This document shows, in pieces, positions 1-5,167 of a DNA stretch of 7,319 nt. The position numbers and the translations under genes are program-made. The DNA is from an uncultured Traorella sp. (GTDB lineage Bacteria > Bacillota_I > Bacilli_A > Erysipelotrichales > Erysipelotrichaceae), in contig CAMEIZ010000093.1 in NCBI GenBank assembly GCA_945919165.1, forward strand, positions 1 through 7,319, given 5' to 3'. Within the stretch, counting starts at the first letter, position 1, and each line of letters begins with the position of its first letter. Below the pieces are notes generated by a model that saw nothing but the letters and a program-made list of their open reading frames with translations, was not told the DNA's origin and searched no databases.

Positions 1-64
1 TTATTTTACGCTGATCTCCATCCGGATAAGTAAAATATAAATTTTTTGTTTCTAATATACTCAT
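1..64 (-). CDS. ABC transporter ATP-binding protein, N-terminal fragment (runs off the window)
   Basis: Only the first 21 codons are present, reading MSILETKNLYFTYPDGDQRK then Ile; the rest lies beyond base 1. The pattern of a short start, 'L-E-T-K-N-L', an aromatic run 'Y-F-T-Y' and a 'P-D-G' turn is the typical first beta strand and A-loop region of ABC ATPases; the tyrosine near residue 14 would stack on adenine. A purine-rich GGGGGATT lies about six bases before the ATG and an extended -10 promoter lies 22 bases before it. The Walker A and signature motifs are outside the window, so the class (MacB/LolD-like, BceA-like or other exporter) cannot be read directly. The lipoprotein gene and MacB-like kinase upstream suggest an envelope-facing exporter, which is inference. 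Confidence 0.75.
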   Translation of the reverse strand, partial: MSILETKNLYFTYPDGDQRKI

Positions 65-85
65 AATGAATCCCCCGTTTTCATC

Positions 86-113
86 ATTATATCATATACT
101 TTCTTTCATTAAA
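86..113 (-). promoter_or_regulatory. Extended -10 promoter of the ABC transporter gene
   Basis: On the minus strand a perfect TATAAT (91-86) is preceded by TG and one base, giving the extended form TGATATAAT (94-86). A weak -35, TTTAAT (113-108), lies 16 bases upstream. The -10 ends 21 bases before the ATG at 64, leaving a short leader that carries the ribosome binding site. The -35 region overlaps a perfect inverted repeat that could be an operator. Confidence 0.65.
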
Positions 114-132
114 GATTAATTCATAATCTTTA
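110..132. repeat. 8-bp perfect inverted repeat over the ABC promoter -35 region
   Basis: TAAAGATT (110-117) and AATCTTTA (125-132) are perfect reverse complements separated by seven bases. The left arm overlaps the -35 hexamer of the ABC transporter promoter. The position fits a regulator binding site, but the DNA here is very AT-rich and chance palindromes are common, so function is not shown. Confidence 0.4.
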
Positions 133-133
133 T

Positions 134-167
134 AAAAATTTAATAATTACTTAAGAAATAAGTAATT
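134..167 (-). terminator. Weak intrinsic terminator after the lipoprotein gene
   Basis: On the minus strand AATTACTT (167-160), a seven-base loop and AAGTAATT (152-145) form a perfect 8-bp stem starting four bases after the lipoprotein stop codon. The following tract is only a broken A/T run with five Ts at 138-134. An AT-rich stem and imperfect U tract make it a weak or partial terminator, probably allowing some readthrough into the ABC gene. Confidence 0.45.
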
Positions 168-171
168 CGCT

Positions 172-621
172 TTACAGATCTGTTCTCTCAAATCCCTGTT
201 CTATAAAAAAATCCTGTAAATCATCAGCTTTATCCGGATTTAAAACATAATGATAAACTTCATCTTTACTGCGATACACATATAAATGATAAACAAAATA
301 ATCGTGTGGATCACTTTGTACTTCAATTGTGCAGTCTTTTTTCACAAAGGTTCCTCTTGGATGAAAACAATGTTCTTTACCTCGATAATCAAAATTACTG
401 ACTCCTAAATCAAATTTTTCGATTTTCTGCTGAACTTCTTCAAATTCCTGCTTGCTCAAATGATTTTGTATTGTGATACTTTCATCATTTTTCAATTGAA
501 CGGCTATTCCCTGAGTTTTGGCACTTTCATTCATAACCTCTTCTTTTCCCATATTGCCTGCACAACCCATTAACAAGAATGCTGATACTAAAATACATAT
601 TTTTTTCATATTTTTTACCAT
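172..621 (-). CDS. Small secreted lipoprotein of unknown function
   Basis: The 149-residue product opens with a lipoprotein signal: basic residues (VKNMKK), a hydrophobic core, and a lipobox LLMGC with the lipidated cysteine at residue 20. The mature part should therefore be anchored on the outer face of the membrane. A charged linker follows (about 21-55), then a compact domain rich in aromatic and acidic residues (about 56-149) with two further cysteines, C85 and C97, that could form a disulfide. I do not recognise the domain. The start at 621 is chosen because AAAGG lies six bases before it, whereas the second Met (609) has no ribosome binding site. It sits between a histidine kinase and an ABC transporter gene on the same strand, so a role as ligand-binding or accessory lipoprotein is plausible but inferred. 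No convincing promoter is visible between it and the IS110 element. Confidence 0.8.
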   Translation of the reverse strand: MVKNMKKICILVSAFLLMGCAGNMGKEEVMNESAKTQGIAVQLKNDESITIQNHLSKQEFEEVQQKIEKFDLGVSNFDYRGKEHCFHPRGTFVKKDCTIEVQSDPHDYFVYHLYVYRSKDEVYHYVLNPDKADDLQDFFIEQGFERTDL

Positions 622-674
622 TAATGCGCCTTTCTGTCGCCTTCACAAATACGTAACCAAAATTGACTTCCATC

Positions 675-703
675 TTTAATTCCGCTCTTTTCTCAACTAT
701 AAT
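675..703 (+). promoter_or_regulatory. Possible promoter at the left end of the IS110 element
   Basis: A perfect TATAAT (698-703) on the plus strand has TTTAAT (675-680) 17 bases upstream. It would start transcription near 710, just ahead of the structured noncoding region and the transposase. The -35 is poor and lies in the flanking DNA, so the promoter may be weak or fortuitous. Confidence 0.4.
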
Positions 704-710
704 AAAGTTG
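701..710. repeat. Left copy of the 10-bp direct repeat flanking IS110
   Basis: AATAAAGTTG here is identical to 1775-1784. IS110 elements usually duplicate only a very short core, so the shared ten bases probably reflect similarity between the target and the element's end at the recombination site, rather than a classical target-site duplication. Chance repetition in AT-rich DNA is less likely but possible. Confidence 0.5.
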
Positions 711-734
711 GAGGATTTGATACACTACAGAGCA

Positions 735-905
735 CGGTAAGGTGAGTAGGCAATTTGGTTGTCTAACTGAATATCCTGTATGTTTATAAGTAGCCGTCAT
801 CTATACAAGCACAAATAAGTAGGACTTAGAGCCTGGACACTTAGCATTGATTTAATCAATTTGACTAATAATAGCTAGATGACAGTCAATGTCACTTTCT
901 CCTTT
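735..905 (+). ncRNA. Candidate IS110 bridge RNA (limits approximate)
   Basis: The stretch between the element's left end and the transposase has no reading frame but shows internal complementarity. GTCATCTA (796-803) pairs perfectly with TAGATGAC (876-883), enclosing 72 bases. Within it are small hairpins TAAGT/ACTTA (816-828, loop AGG) and ATTGAT/ATCAAT (846-860, loop TTA). A competing hairpin TGACA/TGTCA lies at 880-894. In IS110-group elements a bridge RNA from this position pairs separate loops with target and donor DNA and guides the recombinase. Position, size and structure fit, but I could not assign the target-binding and donor-binding loops by eye. The 5' and 3' ends are estimates. 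Confidence 0.5.
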
Positions 906-929
906 AACTTTGAAGGAGGTTTTATTTTT

Positions 930-1751
930 GTGAAAGTAATTCGACCTGTATGTTGTGGTATGGATGTACATAAAGACATCATTGTCGCAACAATAGCTAC
1001 CACCAATCAGGATGGTTTTGCCGAGTATCAACAAAGACAGTTTAACTCTCAAAACTACAGTCTTTATGAACTAAAGACTTGGCTAAAGAATCATAACTGT
1101 TTTGATGTAGCTATGGAATCCACCGGCAAATATTGGATTCCTATTTTTAATGTATTGGAAGATGAGATCAATGTCTGTGTAGCTCATCCCAAATACACCA
1201 AAGCCATCAAAGGCAAGAAGACTGATAAGAAAGATTCTAAATGGATCGCGGACCTATTTAGACACGATCTTATCAAATCTTCTTTTATTCCGCCCAAAGA
1301 AATCAGACAATTAAGAGAACTCTCCAGGTACAGAATCAAACTAATAGGTATGCGTTCTTCTGAAAGGCTTAGATACCAGAACGCCATGACGATATCTAAT
1401 ATCGGTTTAGCTTCTATTCTAACTGATCCTTTTGATAAATCTGCCAAAGCAATCATGCATGAAGCTTTAAACTCACAAACACTTGATGAATCGAATAACG
1501 AACCATACTATAAAATTAAATACAACAACATCAAAAAACGCAGAGGTCACAAGAAGGCTATTATCGCTATAGCTCGTATGATGTTGGTCGCATCATACCA
1601 TATTCTTCTGACCGGCGAAGTATTCAATCCTTCCGATTTAGAAGAAATTCACAAACCTAAAACTTCAAAGAACAAAATGACTACAGAGTCAGCCCTAGCA
1701 TTTCTTCAGGCCCAAGGCTACGATGTATCTTCAATCAGCATAGCTGTATAA
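930..1751 (+). CDS. IS110-family transposase with internal in-frame deletion, probably inactive
   Basis: The product (273 residues) carries the N-terminal RuvC-like DEDD domain: D12 in GMDVHKD, E63 in AMESTGKYW, and D99/D102 in KKTDKKDSKW. The extreme C-terminal part of the Transposase_20 domain is also present (KIKYNNIKKRRGHKKAIIAI, about 195-214). Between them, near residues 187-192 (bases 1488-1505), the sequence jumps from the end of the DEDD domain and linker straight to this C-terminal block. The central segment of Transposase_20, with the helix-hairpin-like 'PGI' motif, the 'SWAGL.P' motif and the catalytic serine, is missing. Family members are about 400 residues, so roughly 100-150 residues are absent, with the frame kept. 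The GTG start at 930 is chosen over an ATG at 879 because AAGGAGG (913-919) precedes it and known relatives begin with the same KVIRPVCCGMD-type sequence. Recombination activity is unlikely without the serine. Confidence 0.85.
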   Translation: MKVIRPVCCGMDVHKDIIVATIATTNQDGFAEYQQRQFNSQNYSLYELKTWLKNHNCFDVAMESTGKYWIPIFNVLEDEINVCVAHPKYTKAIKGKKTDKKDSKWIADLFRHDLIKSSFIPPKEIRQLRELSRYRIKLIGMRSSERLRYQNAMTISNIGLASILTDPFDKSAKAIMHEALNSQTLDESNNEPYYKIKYNNIKKRRGHKKAIIAIARMMLVASYHILLTGEVFNPSDLEEIHKPKTSKNKMTTESALAFLQAQGYDVSSISIAV

Positions 1752-1774
1752 GCTATATCTAGAAAATGACTTTC

Positions 1775-1784
1775 AATAAAGTTG
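1775..1784. repeat. Right copy of the 10-bp direct repeat flanking IS110
   Basis: AATAAAGTTG matches 701-710 exactly. It starts 23 bases after the transposase stop codon and its last five bases overlap the left arm of the terminator hairpin, so the element ends beside or within that hairpin. Confidence 0.5.
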
Positions 1785-1805
1785 AGCACCTCAACTGTTT
1801 TTTTT
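1780..1805 (+). terminator. Intrinsic terminator at the right end of IS110 (possibly bidirectional)
   Basis: AGTTGAG (1780-1786), loop CAC and CTCAACT (1790-1796) form a perfect 7-bp stem, followed by G and eight Ts (1798-1805) on the plus strand. This would stop transcripts from the transposase. Read on the minus strand, the same hairpin is followed by TTTATT, so it may also partly stop transcription leaving the histidine kinase gene. Confidence 0.75.
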
Positions 1806-1838
1806 GTGCAAAAATTCAGTTTTTATTTTTACACTTTA

Positions 1839-1884
1839 CCTCCTTGTTTTTTTTATATCACAGTTAATTTCTCATTTCATTAAA
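1839..1884 (-). promoter_or_regulatory. Orphan promoter-like and ribosome-binding sequence downstream of the kinase
   Basis: On the minus strand, after the kinase stop, come TTTAATGAAA (1884-1875), an extended -10-like TGATATAA (1860-1853) and a perfect AAGGAGG (1845-1839). The only start at proper spacing is GTG at 1834, followed at once by TAA, so nothing is encoded. The first two words also occur, in the same order, at the ABC transporter promoter (113-104 and 94-87), though with five bases less between them. This may be what remains of the start of a gene lost or displaced when IS110 arrived. The rest of 1752-1889 is AT-rich and holds only the terminator. Confidence 0.35.
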
Positions 1885-1889
1885 TTGGT

Positions 1890-3431
1890 TTATTCGGTTA
1901 TTTTTTTATCGTCTTTGGATGGAATAAGAATCGTAATAGAGAACCAGTGATCATGGGCATCAAATAAAACTCTGCCGTTTGCTTCCTGTACAATTTGTTT
2001 CATGCTTTTAATACCAAAACCATGATCCTCGCTCTGCTTGATTTTTGACTCGTTAAATGAATGAAGTTTTGTCGGGTTCATTATGTTCATTCGGATATAC
2101 TGATTCACCTTTTCAATCTTCATTTTTACGACTTTATGATCATTTTGGTGAAGAAAAGCATTATCCAACGCATTTGATAACAGAAGATACAGTTTATGAT
2201 CTGACATCTCAAAACTCAAATCAACTACACCTGAATAAACAAAATCAACATTTTCTTTTTTCGCTCGATTCATATAATGATGAAGCAAAGCATTTATCGT
2301 CTTATTGTTTGTATAAACAATTTCACCTACTGATTCTATATCCTTTCGATAAACCTGTAACAGGCTTTTGAGTTTTTTATAATCTTTTTCTTCAATTAAA
2401 TAATCTAAATGATCTAAGAAATGCTTCATATCGTGTTTAAGACGATGAATTTGCTCATTCATCGCAATCATATTCTGAGTATGCACTTCTTGCTGTTCCA
2501 TGATCATCTTTTGGATTTTCATTTCTTTAGCCGCATTTATTTTCTTCAACACAAAAATAATAACCACTATGAATATTACACTCATCAGTGACAAAATTGA
2601 TCTCTGTTTATAAATGAATGCTTCATTTTTATTTGTAATCAGGTGATCGTCTAAACGAATGATTTCATATTTCACAGATGTCCTATCCATTTGAGCTTTT
2701 ACTGCCTCTTGAATTTGATCATAATCATGTTCACTTGCACATTTATATATCGGACTCATAATTCCGGGATGGATATAAAACTGACTTAATTGAATAAGAT
2801 CAGGTGACGTGTTTTGCTTCCATTTTTCGCTTATCTTCAGTATTGCTTCATTCGGCACCCAAATGAATGCTCTCTCTTCTTCAACATAATCCTTTTGTGT
2901 TTTTGCGATTCCGATTACTTCTAACAAAACTGAAGAATCATTTGAAGATTTTAAATAAGGATTTACAATCTGTATTTGATCACCAATTTGAACTTGAGTA
3001 CCATCTATGTAGCGTATTTGATCACTGATAATTGCATAATCATGAATCTGATCAAACTCTAAAAGCGAGCTTTCTTTGATTTCAAACATCATGGATTCTT
3101 CATCACAGCCTGCTAATAAAAGCGGCTGTGCCAACATATTCGATTCTGCACCAAGAAAATAAGCTACATCATAATCCATCACTCTTAAATCCAAAGCAAT
3201 CGAATGGTAGATCCGATTAAGTTCCTGAAACGTTTCGTTATAGTTTTCAGGAAAATAATTATATTTTGATAAAGAAGAGTCTTTCCCATCTATCTTAAAA
3301 ACAATCGGTGTTTTTTCGTAGTATTGTTCTATGTTGTTTTTTTCAGCCTGCTTCATTCTGACAAAACAATAGGAACCATATAGAGTTATACTGAAAATCA
3401 GAGTGGCACATATCAATTTTTCATATCTCAT
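1890..3431 (-). CDS. GHKL sensor histidine kinase with MacB/FtsX-like extracellular domain
   Basis: This 513-residue membrane kinase should phosphorylate the adjacent LytTR regulator. A first membrane helix lies at about residues 6-25 and a second at about 279-297. They enclose an extracellular domain of about 250 residues. Within it, residues about 105-200 read like the MacB periplasmic core domain of ABC permeases: an 'LLLAGCDEE' turn, 'YAIISDQIRY', 'GTQVQIGDQIQI', 'LLEVIGIAKTQ' and 'RAFIWVPNEAIL'. The cytoplasmic part has a helical linker (about 300-330), a phospho-acceptor motif RLKHDMKHFL with H333, an N box LLSNALDNA (N420, N424) and a G box HGFGIKSM (about 470-477), typical of the AgrC/CitA-like GHKL group. 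The start at 3431 is preferred because its ATG overlaps the regulator's TGA (ATGA) with GGAAGG just upstream; the ATG at 3446 has no ribosome binding site. The two genes are thus translationally coupled. The ligand is unknown. Confidence 0.88.
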   Translation of the reverse strand: MRYEKLICATLIFSITLYGSYCFVRMKQAEKNNIEQYYEKTPIVFKIDGKDSSLSKYNYFPENYNETFQELNRIYHSIALDLRVMDYDVAYFLGAESNMLAQPLLLAGCDEESMMFEIKESSLLEFDQIHDYAIISDQIRYIDGTQVQIGDQIQIVNPYLKSSNDSSVLLEVIGIAKTQKDYVEEERAFIWVPNEAILKISEKWKQNTSPDLIQLSQFYIHPGIMSPIYKCASEHDYDQIQEAVKAQMDRTSVKYEIIRLDDHLITNKNEAFIYKQRSILSLMSVIFIVVIIFVLKKINAAKEMKIQKMIMEQQEVHTQNMIAMNEQIHRLKHDMKHFLDHLDYLIEEKDYKKLKSLLQVYRKDIESVGEIVYTNNKTINALLHHYMNRAKKENVDFVYSGVVDLSFEMSDHKLYLLLSNALDNAFLHQNDHKVVKMKIEKVNQYIRMNIMNPTKLHSFNESKIKQSEDHGFGIKSMKQIVQEANGRVLFDAHDHWFSITILIPSKDDKKITE

Positions 3432-4123
3432 AAACCTTCCGCACATGAACAGAGATATTTCATGTATTCCTTTTTTACTTTTAATAAATAACGTTTACTG
3501 ATCTGCACTTTGTTGTTTTTCAAGATAAAATCATTTTGATCCAATTTCATTACTTTTGAAAGATTTACATAATAAGACTGATGACACTGAAGAAACACGG
3601 GACTGTCGATTTCCTTCATAATGTCTTTCAAAGATTTTCTTTCTTTTAAAATCTCTTGATTTTCCAAATGTATTTCAATCTGATGTCCTATTTTTTCAAT
3701 ATATTCAATTTCTTCATATGAAATCTTGCGAATCTGATCTTTACTGTGATAAACATATTCTTTTTTTATATCAGAAAAATGCTTCTGCAATCTTAATAGA
3801 ATAAAATCCATATCTTCTTCAAAATGATCTTTACGTACAAAAAAGAAACAACCAATTTTTAATGATTCAAATACCAAATCATTACGTTTACTATGAAAAA
3901 TTAAAATAGCCTGAGGATAAATCGTGCGAATCTTTTGAGCAATTTCCAGTCCATTTGTTTGATCCAACTCAATATCTATGACCCAAATATCATATCTGTC
4001 AAAAAAAGACGGCTGCAATGTTTGAAATCTATCACACAAATAAAGAGGGCTTTCAATCTGTTCAAAATAATCACAGATTTTATTTAAATCTTTCTTGTTA
4101 TTATCAATAACCGCAAATCTTAT
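3428..4123 (-). CDS. LytTR-family response regulator with non-canonical ATA start
   Basis: A cytoplasmic transcription factor of the AgrA/LytR type, about 231 residues. The receiver domain (about 1-115) shows RFAVIDNN with acidic D7, phospho-acceptor D50 in WVIDIELDQTNG, S78 in IFHSK and the conserved lysine K98 in FFFVRKDHF. The LytTR DNA-binding domain (about 125-228) shows the EIEYIEKIGHQIEIH and FLQCHQSYYVNLSKV blocks. No ATG, GTG or TTG occurs in frame between the stop at 4163-4165 and a TTG at 4039. Starting at that TTG would remove the first 28 residues, including strand 1 and D7. The codon aligned with the usual initiator Met is ATA (4123-4121), with AGGGCGG about five bases upstream, so I place the start there. 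ATT at 4138 is an alternative. Either the gene uses a rare start or an ATG has mutated. It precedes the kinase in one operon. Confidence 0.82.
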   Translation of the reverse strand: MRFAVIDNNKKDLNKICDYFEQIESPLYLCDRFQTLQPSFFDRYDIWVIDIELDQTNGLEIAQKIRTIYPQAILIFHSKRNDLVFESLKIGCFFFVRKDHFEEDMDFILLRLQKHFSDIKKEYVYHSKDQIRKISYEEIEYIEKIGHQIEIHLENQEILKERKSLKDIMKEIDSPVFLQCHQSYYVNLSKVMKLDQNDFILKNNKVQISKRYLLKVKKEYMKYLCSCAEGL

Positions 4124-4143
4124 TTCCGCCCTACAAATCTCCC

Positions 4144-4176
4144 TGATTATTTTAACCTTTTTTTAATTATTTTAAA
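4144..4176 (-). promoter_or_regulatory. 20-bp-period direct repeat upstream of the response regulator
   Basis: On the minus strand TTTAAAATAATTA (4176-4164) and GTTAAAATAATCA (4156-4144) match at 11 of 13 positions and are offset by 20 bases, about two helical turns. LytTR proteins bind pairs of direct repeats on one DNA face, so autoregulation is possible. The second copy contains a TAAAAT that could serve as -10. No clear -35 is visible. The sequence is very AT-rich, so the repeat could be chance. Confidence 0.35.
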
Positions 4177-4223
4177 TGGTTTACTATTATTTGGCGTCTT
4201 CGGTCATTTTTTGTTTATATGCG

Positions 4224-4251
4224 AAAAAAAAGAATTCTATTTCTAGAATTC
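4224..4251 (-). terminator. Intrinsic terminator of the nusG operon
   Basis: On the minus strand GAATTCTA (4251-4244), a GAAA tetraloop (4243-4240) and TAGAATTC (4239-4232) form a perfect 8-bp stem followed by eight Ts (4231-4224). The left arm and first loop base encode the last two residues and stop codon of nusG, so the hairpin starts inside the gene. Confidence 0.88.
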
Positions 4252-4791
4252 AAGTTTTTCAAGATCAGCATAACTGATATCCGTTGGTGTTTCTCTTCCA
4301 AACAGGATCAAAAGAACTGTAGCACTCTGATTTTCATCATTCAGTGATTCAACAGTACCTTCACTTCCTGTAAATGGACCGGATAAAATTTTAACACGGT
4401 CACCGACAGCATAATCAATCTGCACATGTTTTTTCTTAATGCCTAAACGACGTAAAATAACTTCGATTTCAGCATCGGCAACAGGAAAAGGCTTTGCTCC
4501 TCCTCCGCTTGATCCAATAAATCCAGTTACTCCTGGAGTATTACGGACAACATACCAGGCTTCATCTGTCATAATCATTTCTACAAACAGATATCCCGGA
4601 AAAAGATTATAAGTCTTTTCGACTTCTTTGCCATTCTTGTATTCCAGCTCTACTTCCTCAGCTACGACAATCTGAAAAAGGGCATCCTGAAGTCCCATTG
4701 TTTCAATACGACGTTCAAGATTTTCTTTTACTTTGTTCTCATGTCCAGCATAGGTATTGACAACATACCATTGTTTCTTTTCTTCACTCAT
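4243..4791 (-). CDS. nusG: Transcription termination/antitermination protein NusG
   Basis: NusG binds RNA polymerase across the clamp and modulates pausing, Rho action and coupling to ribosomes. The 182-residue product has the N-terminal NGN domain (about 5-115: QWYVVNTYAGHENKVKENL, then LFPGYLFVEM and VRNTPGVTGFIG) and a C-terminal KOW domain (about 125-182: AVGDRVKILSGPFTGSEGTV). Length and motifs are those of a standard NusG. The start codon is preceded by AGGTGAAG, which begins in the secE stop codon ten bases upstream. It is the last gene of the operon, closed by a terminator overlapping its stop. The usual downstream rplK and rplA are not there. Confidence 0.98.
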   Translation of the reverse strand: MSEEKKQWYVVNTYAGHENKVKENLERRIETMGLQDALFQIVVAEEVELEYKNGKEVEKTYNLFPGYLFVEMIMTDEAWYVVRNTPGVTGFIGSSGGGAKPFPVADAEIEVILRRLGIKKKHVQIDYAVGDRVKILSGPFTGSEGTVESLNDENQSATVLLILFGRETPTDISYADLEKLEF

Positions 4792-4801
4792 GTGTCTTCA
4801 C

Positions 4802-4978
4802 CTAAATTCCTACTGTTCTAAAGAACCAAACTGCTACAAAATCACACAAAATGAAAAATGCTGTAAAAGCTGCAGAAAAAAGCAGCACTGTCAATGAAGA
4901 TTTAGCCAGTTCCTTTGCGGTTGGCCAGTGAACTTTTTTCATTTCCTCAAGTATTCCTTTAATACTGAACCACTTCAT
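4802..4978 (-). CDS. secE: Preprotein translocase subunit SecE
   Basis: SecE clamps the SecY channel in the cytoplasmic membrane. The 58-residue product begins MKWFSIKGILEEMKKVHWPT, with the amphipathic helix and the VHWPTAKEL segment typical of SecE, then a single membrane helix at about residues 28-53 (LTVLLFSAAFTAFFILCDFV). This is the one-helix short form found in Gram-positive bacteria. AGAGGAGG lies seven bases before the ATG and overlaps the rpmG stop codon. It sits between rpmG and nusG, the standard position. Confidence 0.96.
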   Translation of the reverse strand: MKWFSIKGILEEMKKVHWPTAKELAKSSLTVLLFSAAFTAFFILCDFVAVWFFRTVGI

Positions 4979-4990
4979 AGTATTCCTCCT

Positions 4991-5140
4991 CTACTTTGTC
5001 TCCTTATGAATTGTATGACAATTGCACTTCGGACAAAATTTTTTCAGTTCCATACGCTGAGTATGCGTATTTTTGTTTTTATAAGTCGTATAGTTACGGG
5101 ATAAACACTGTGTACAAGTCAAAATAATTTTTTCTTGCAT
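4991..5140 (-). CDS. rpmG: 50S ribosomal protein L33
   Basis: A 49-residue large-subunit protein, starting MQEKIILTCTQCLSRNYTTY. Four cysteines in two CxxC pairs (C9/C12 in CTQC and C36/C39 in CPKC) mark the zinc-binding form of L33. The residues RMELKKFCPKC near the C-terminus are typical. A GAGGTG ribosome binding site precedes the ATG by eight bases. It is the first gene after the promoter at the end of sigH, and its stop overlaps the secE ribosome binding site, so rpmG-secE-nusG are likely co-transcribed. Confidence 0.97.
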   Translation of the reverse strand: MQEKIILTCTQCLSRNYTTYKNKNTHTQRMELKKFCPKCNCHTIHKETK

Positions 5141-5167
5141 ACTTTTCACCTCGCTGACTGCCTATTT

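Larger units (their letters stand above)
701..1784 (+). mobile_element. IS110-family insertion element, internally deleted
   Basis: The region holds an IS110-type DEDD transposase reading frame preceded by about 220 bases of noncoding sequence, the layout of IS110-group elements, where the bridge RNA is encoded upstream of the transposase. The limits given are those of an exact 10-bp direct repeat, AATAAAGTTG, at 701-710 and 1775-1784. Real ends may differ by a few tens of bases, since a second shared word, CTCAACT, occurs at 692-698 and 1790-1796. The element is about 1.07 kb. Adding the stretch that seems missing from the transposase would give about 1.45 kb, a usual size for the family. 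It reads against all other genes in the window and separates the histidine kinase from the lipoprotein gene. Confidence 0.75.

Noticed and set aside
730..735. GAGCAC shared with the right-end hairpin (1784-1789) as a possible bridge-RNA target guide
   Set aside because: A six-base match is too short to claim a guide without covariation or an empty site.
852..1052. Minus-strand frame of 66 codons across the start of the IS110 transposase
   Set aside because: It lies opposite the conserved DEDD domain coding sequence and the noncoding RNA region, and has no recognisable motif.
1184..1456. Minus-strand frame of 90 codons inside the transposase
   Set aside because: It is a shadow of the conserved transposase frame, with no ribosome binding site or known domain.
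1829..1834. GTG-TAA start-stop after the orphan AAGGAGG
   Set aside because: Spacing to the ribosome binding site is fair, but a start-stop alone is not evidence of function; it is recorded only as part of the orphan regulatory stretch.
2057..2371. Plus-strand frame of 104 codons
   Set aside because: It is antisense to the kinase catalytic domain, whose N-box and phospho-acceptor histidine motifs prove the minus frame.
4187..4207. Six-codon leader peptide (MTEDAK then TAA) before the response regulator
   Set aside because: It has no clear ribosome binding site and no attenuator-like structure, and it falls in frame with two stops before the regulator, so it cannot supply the missing start.
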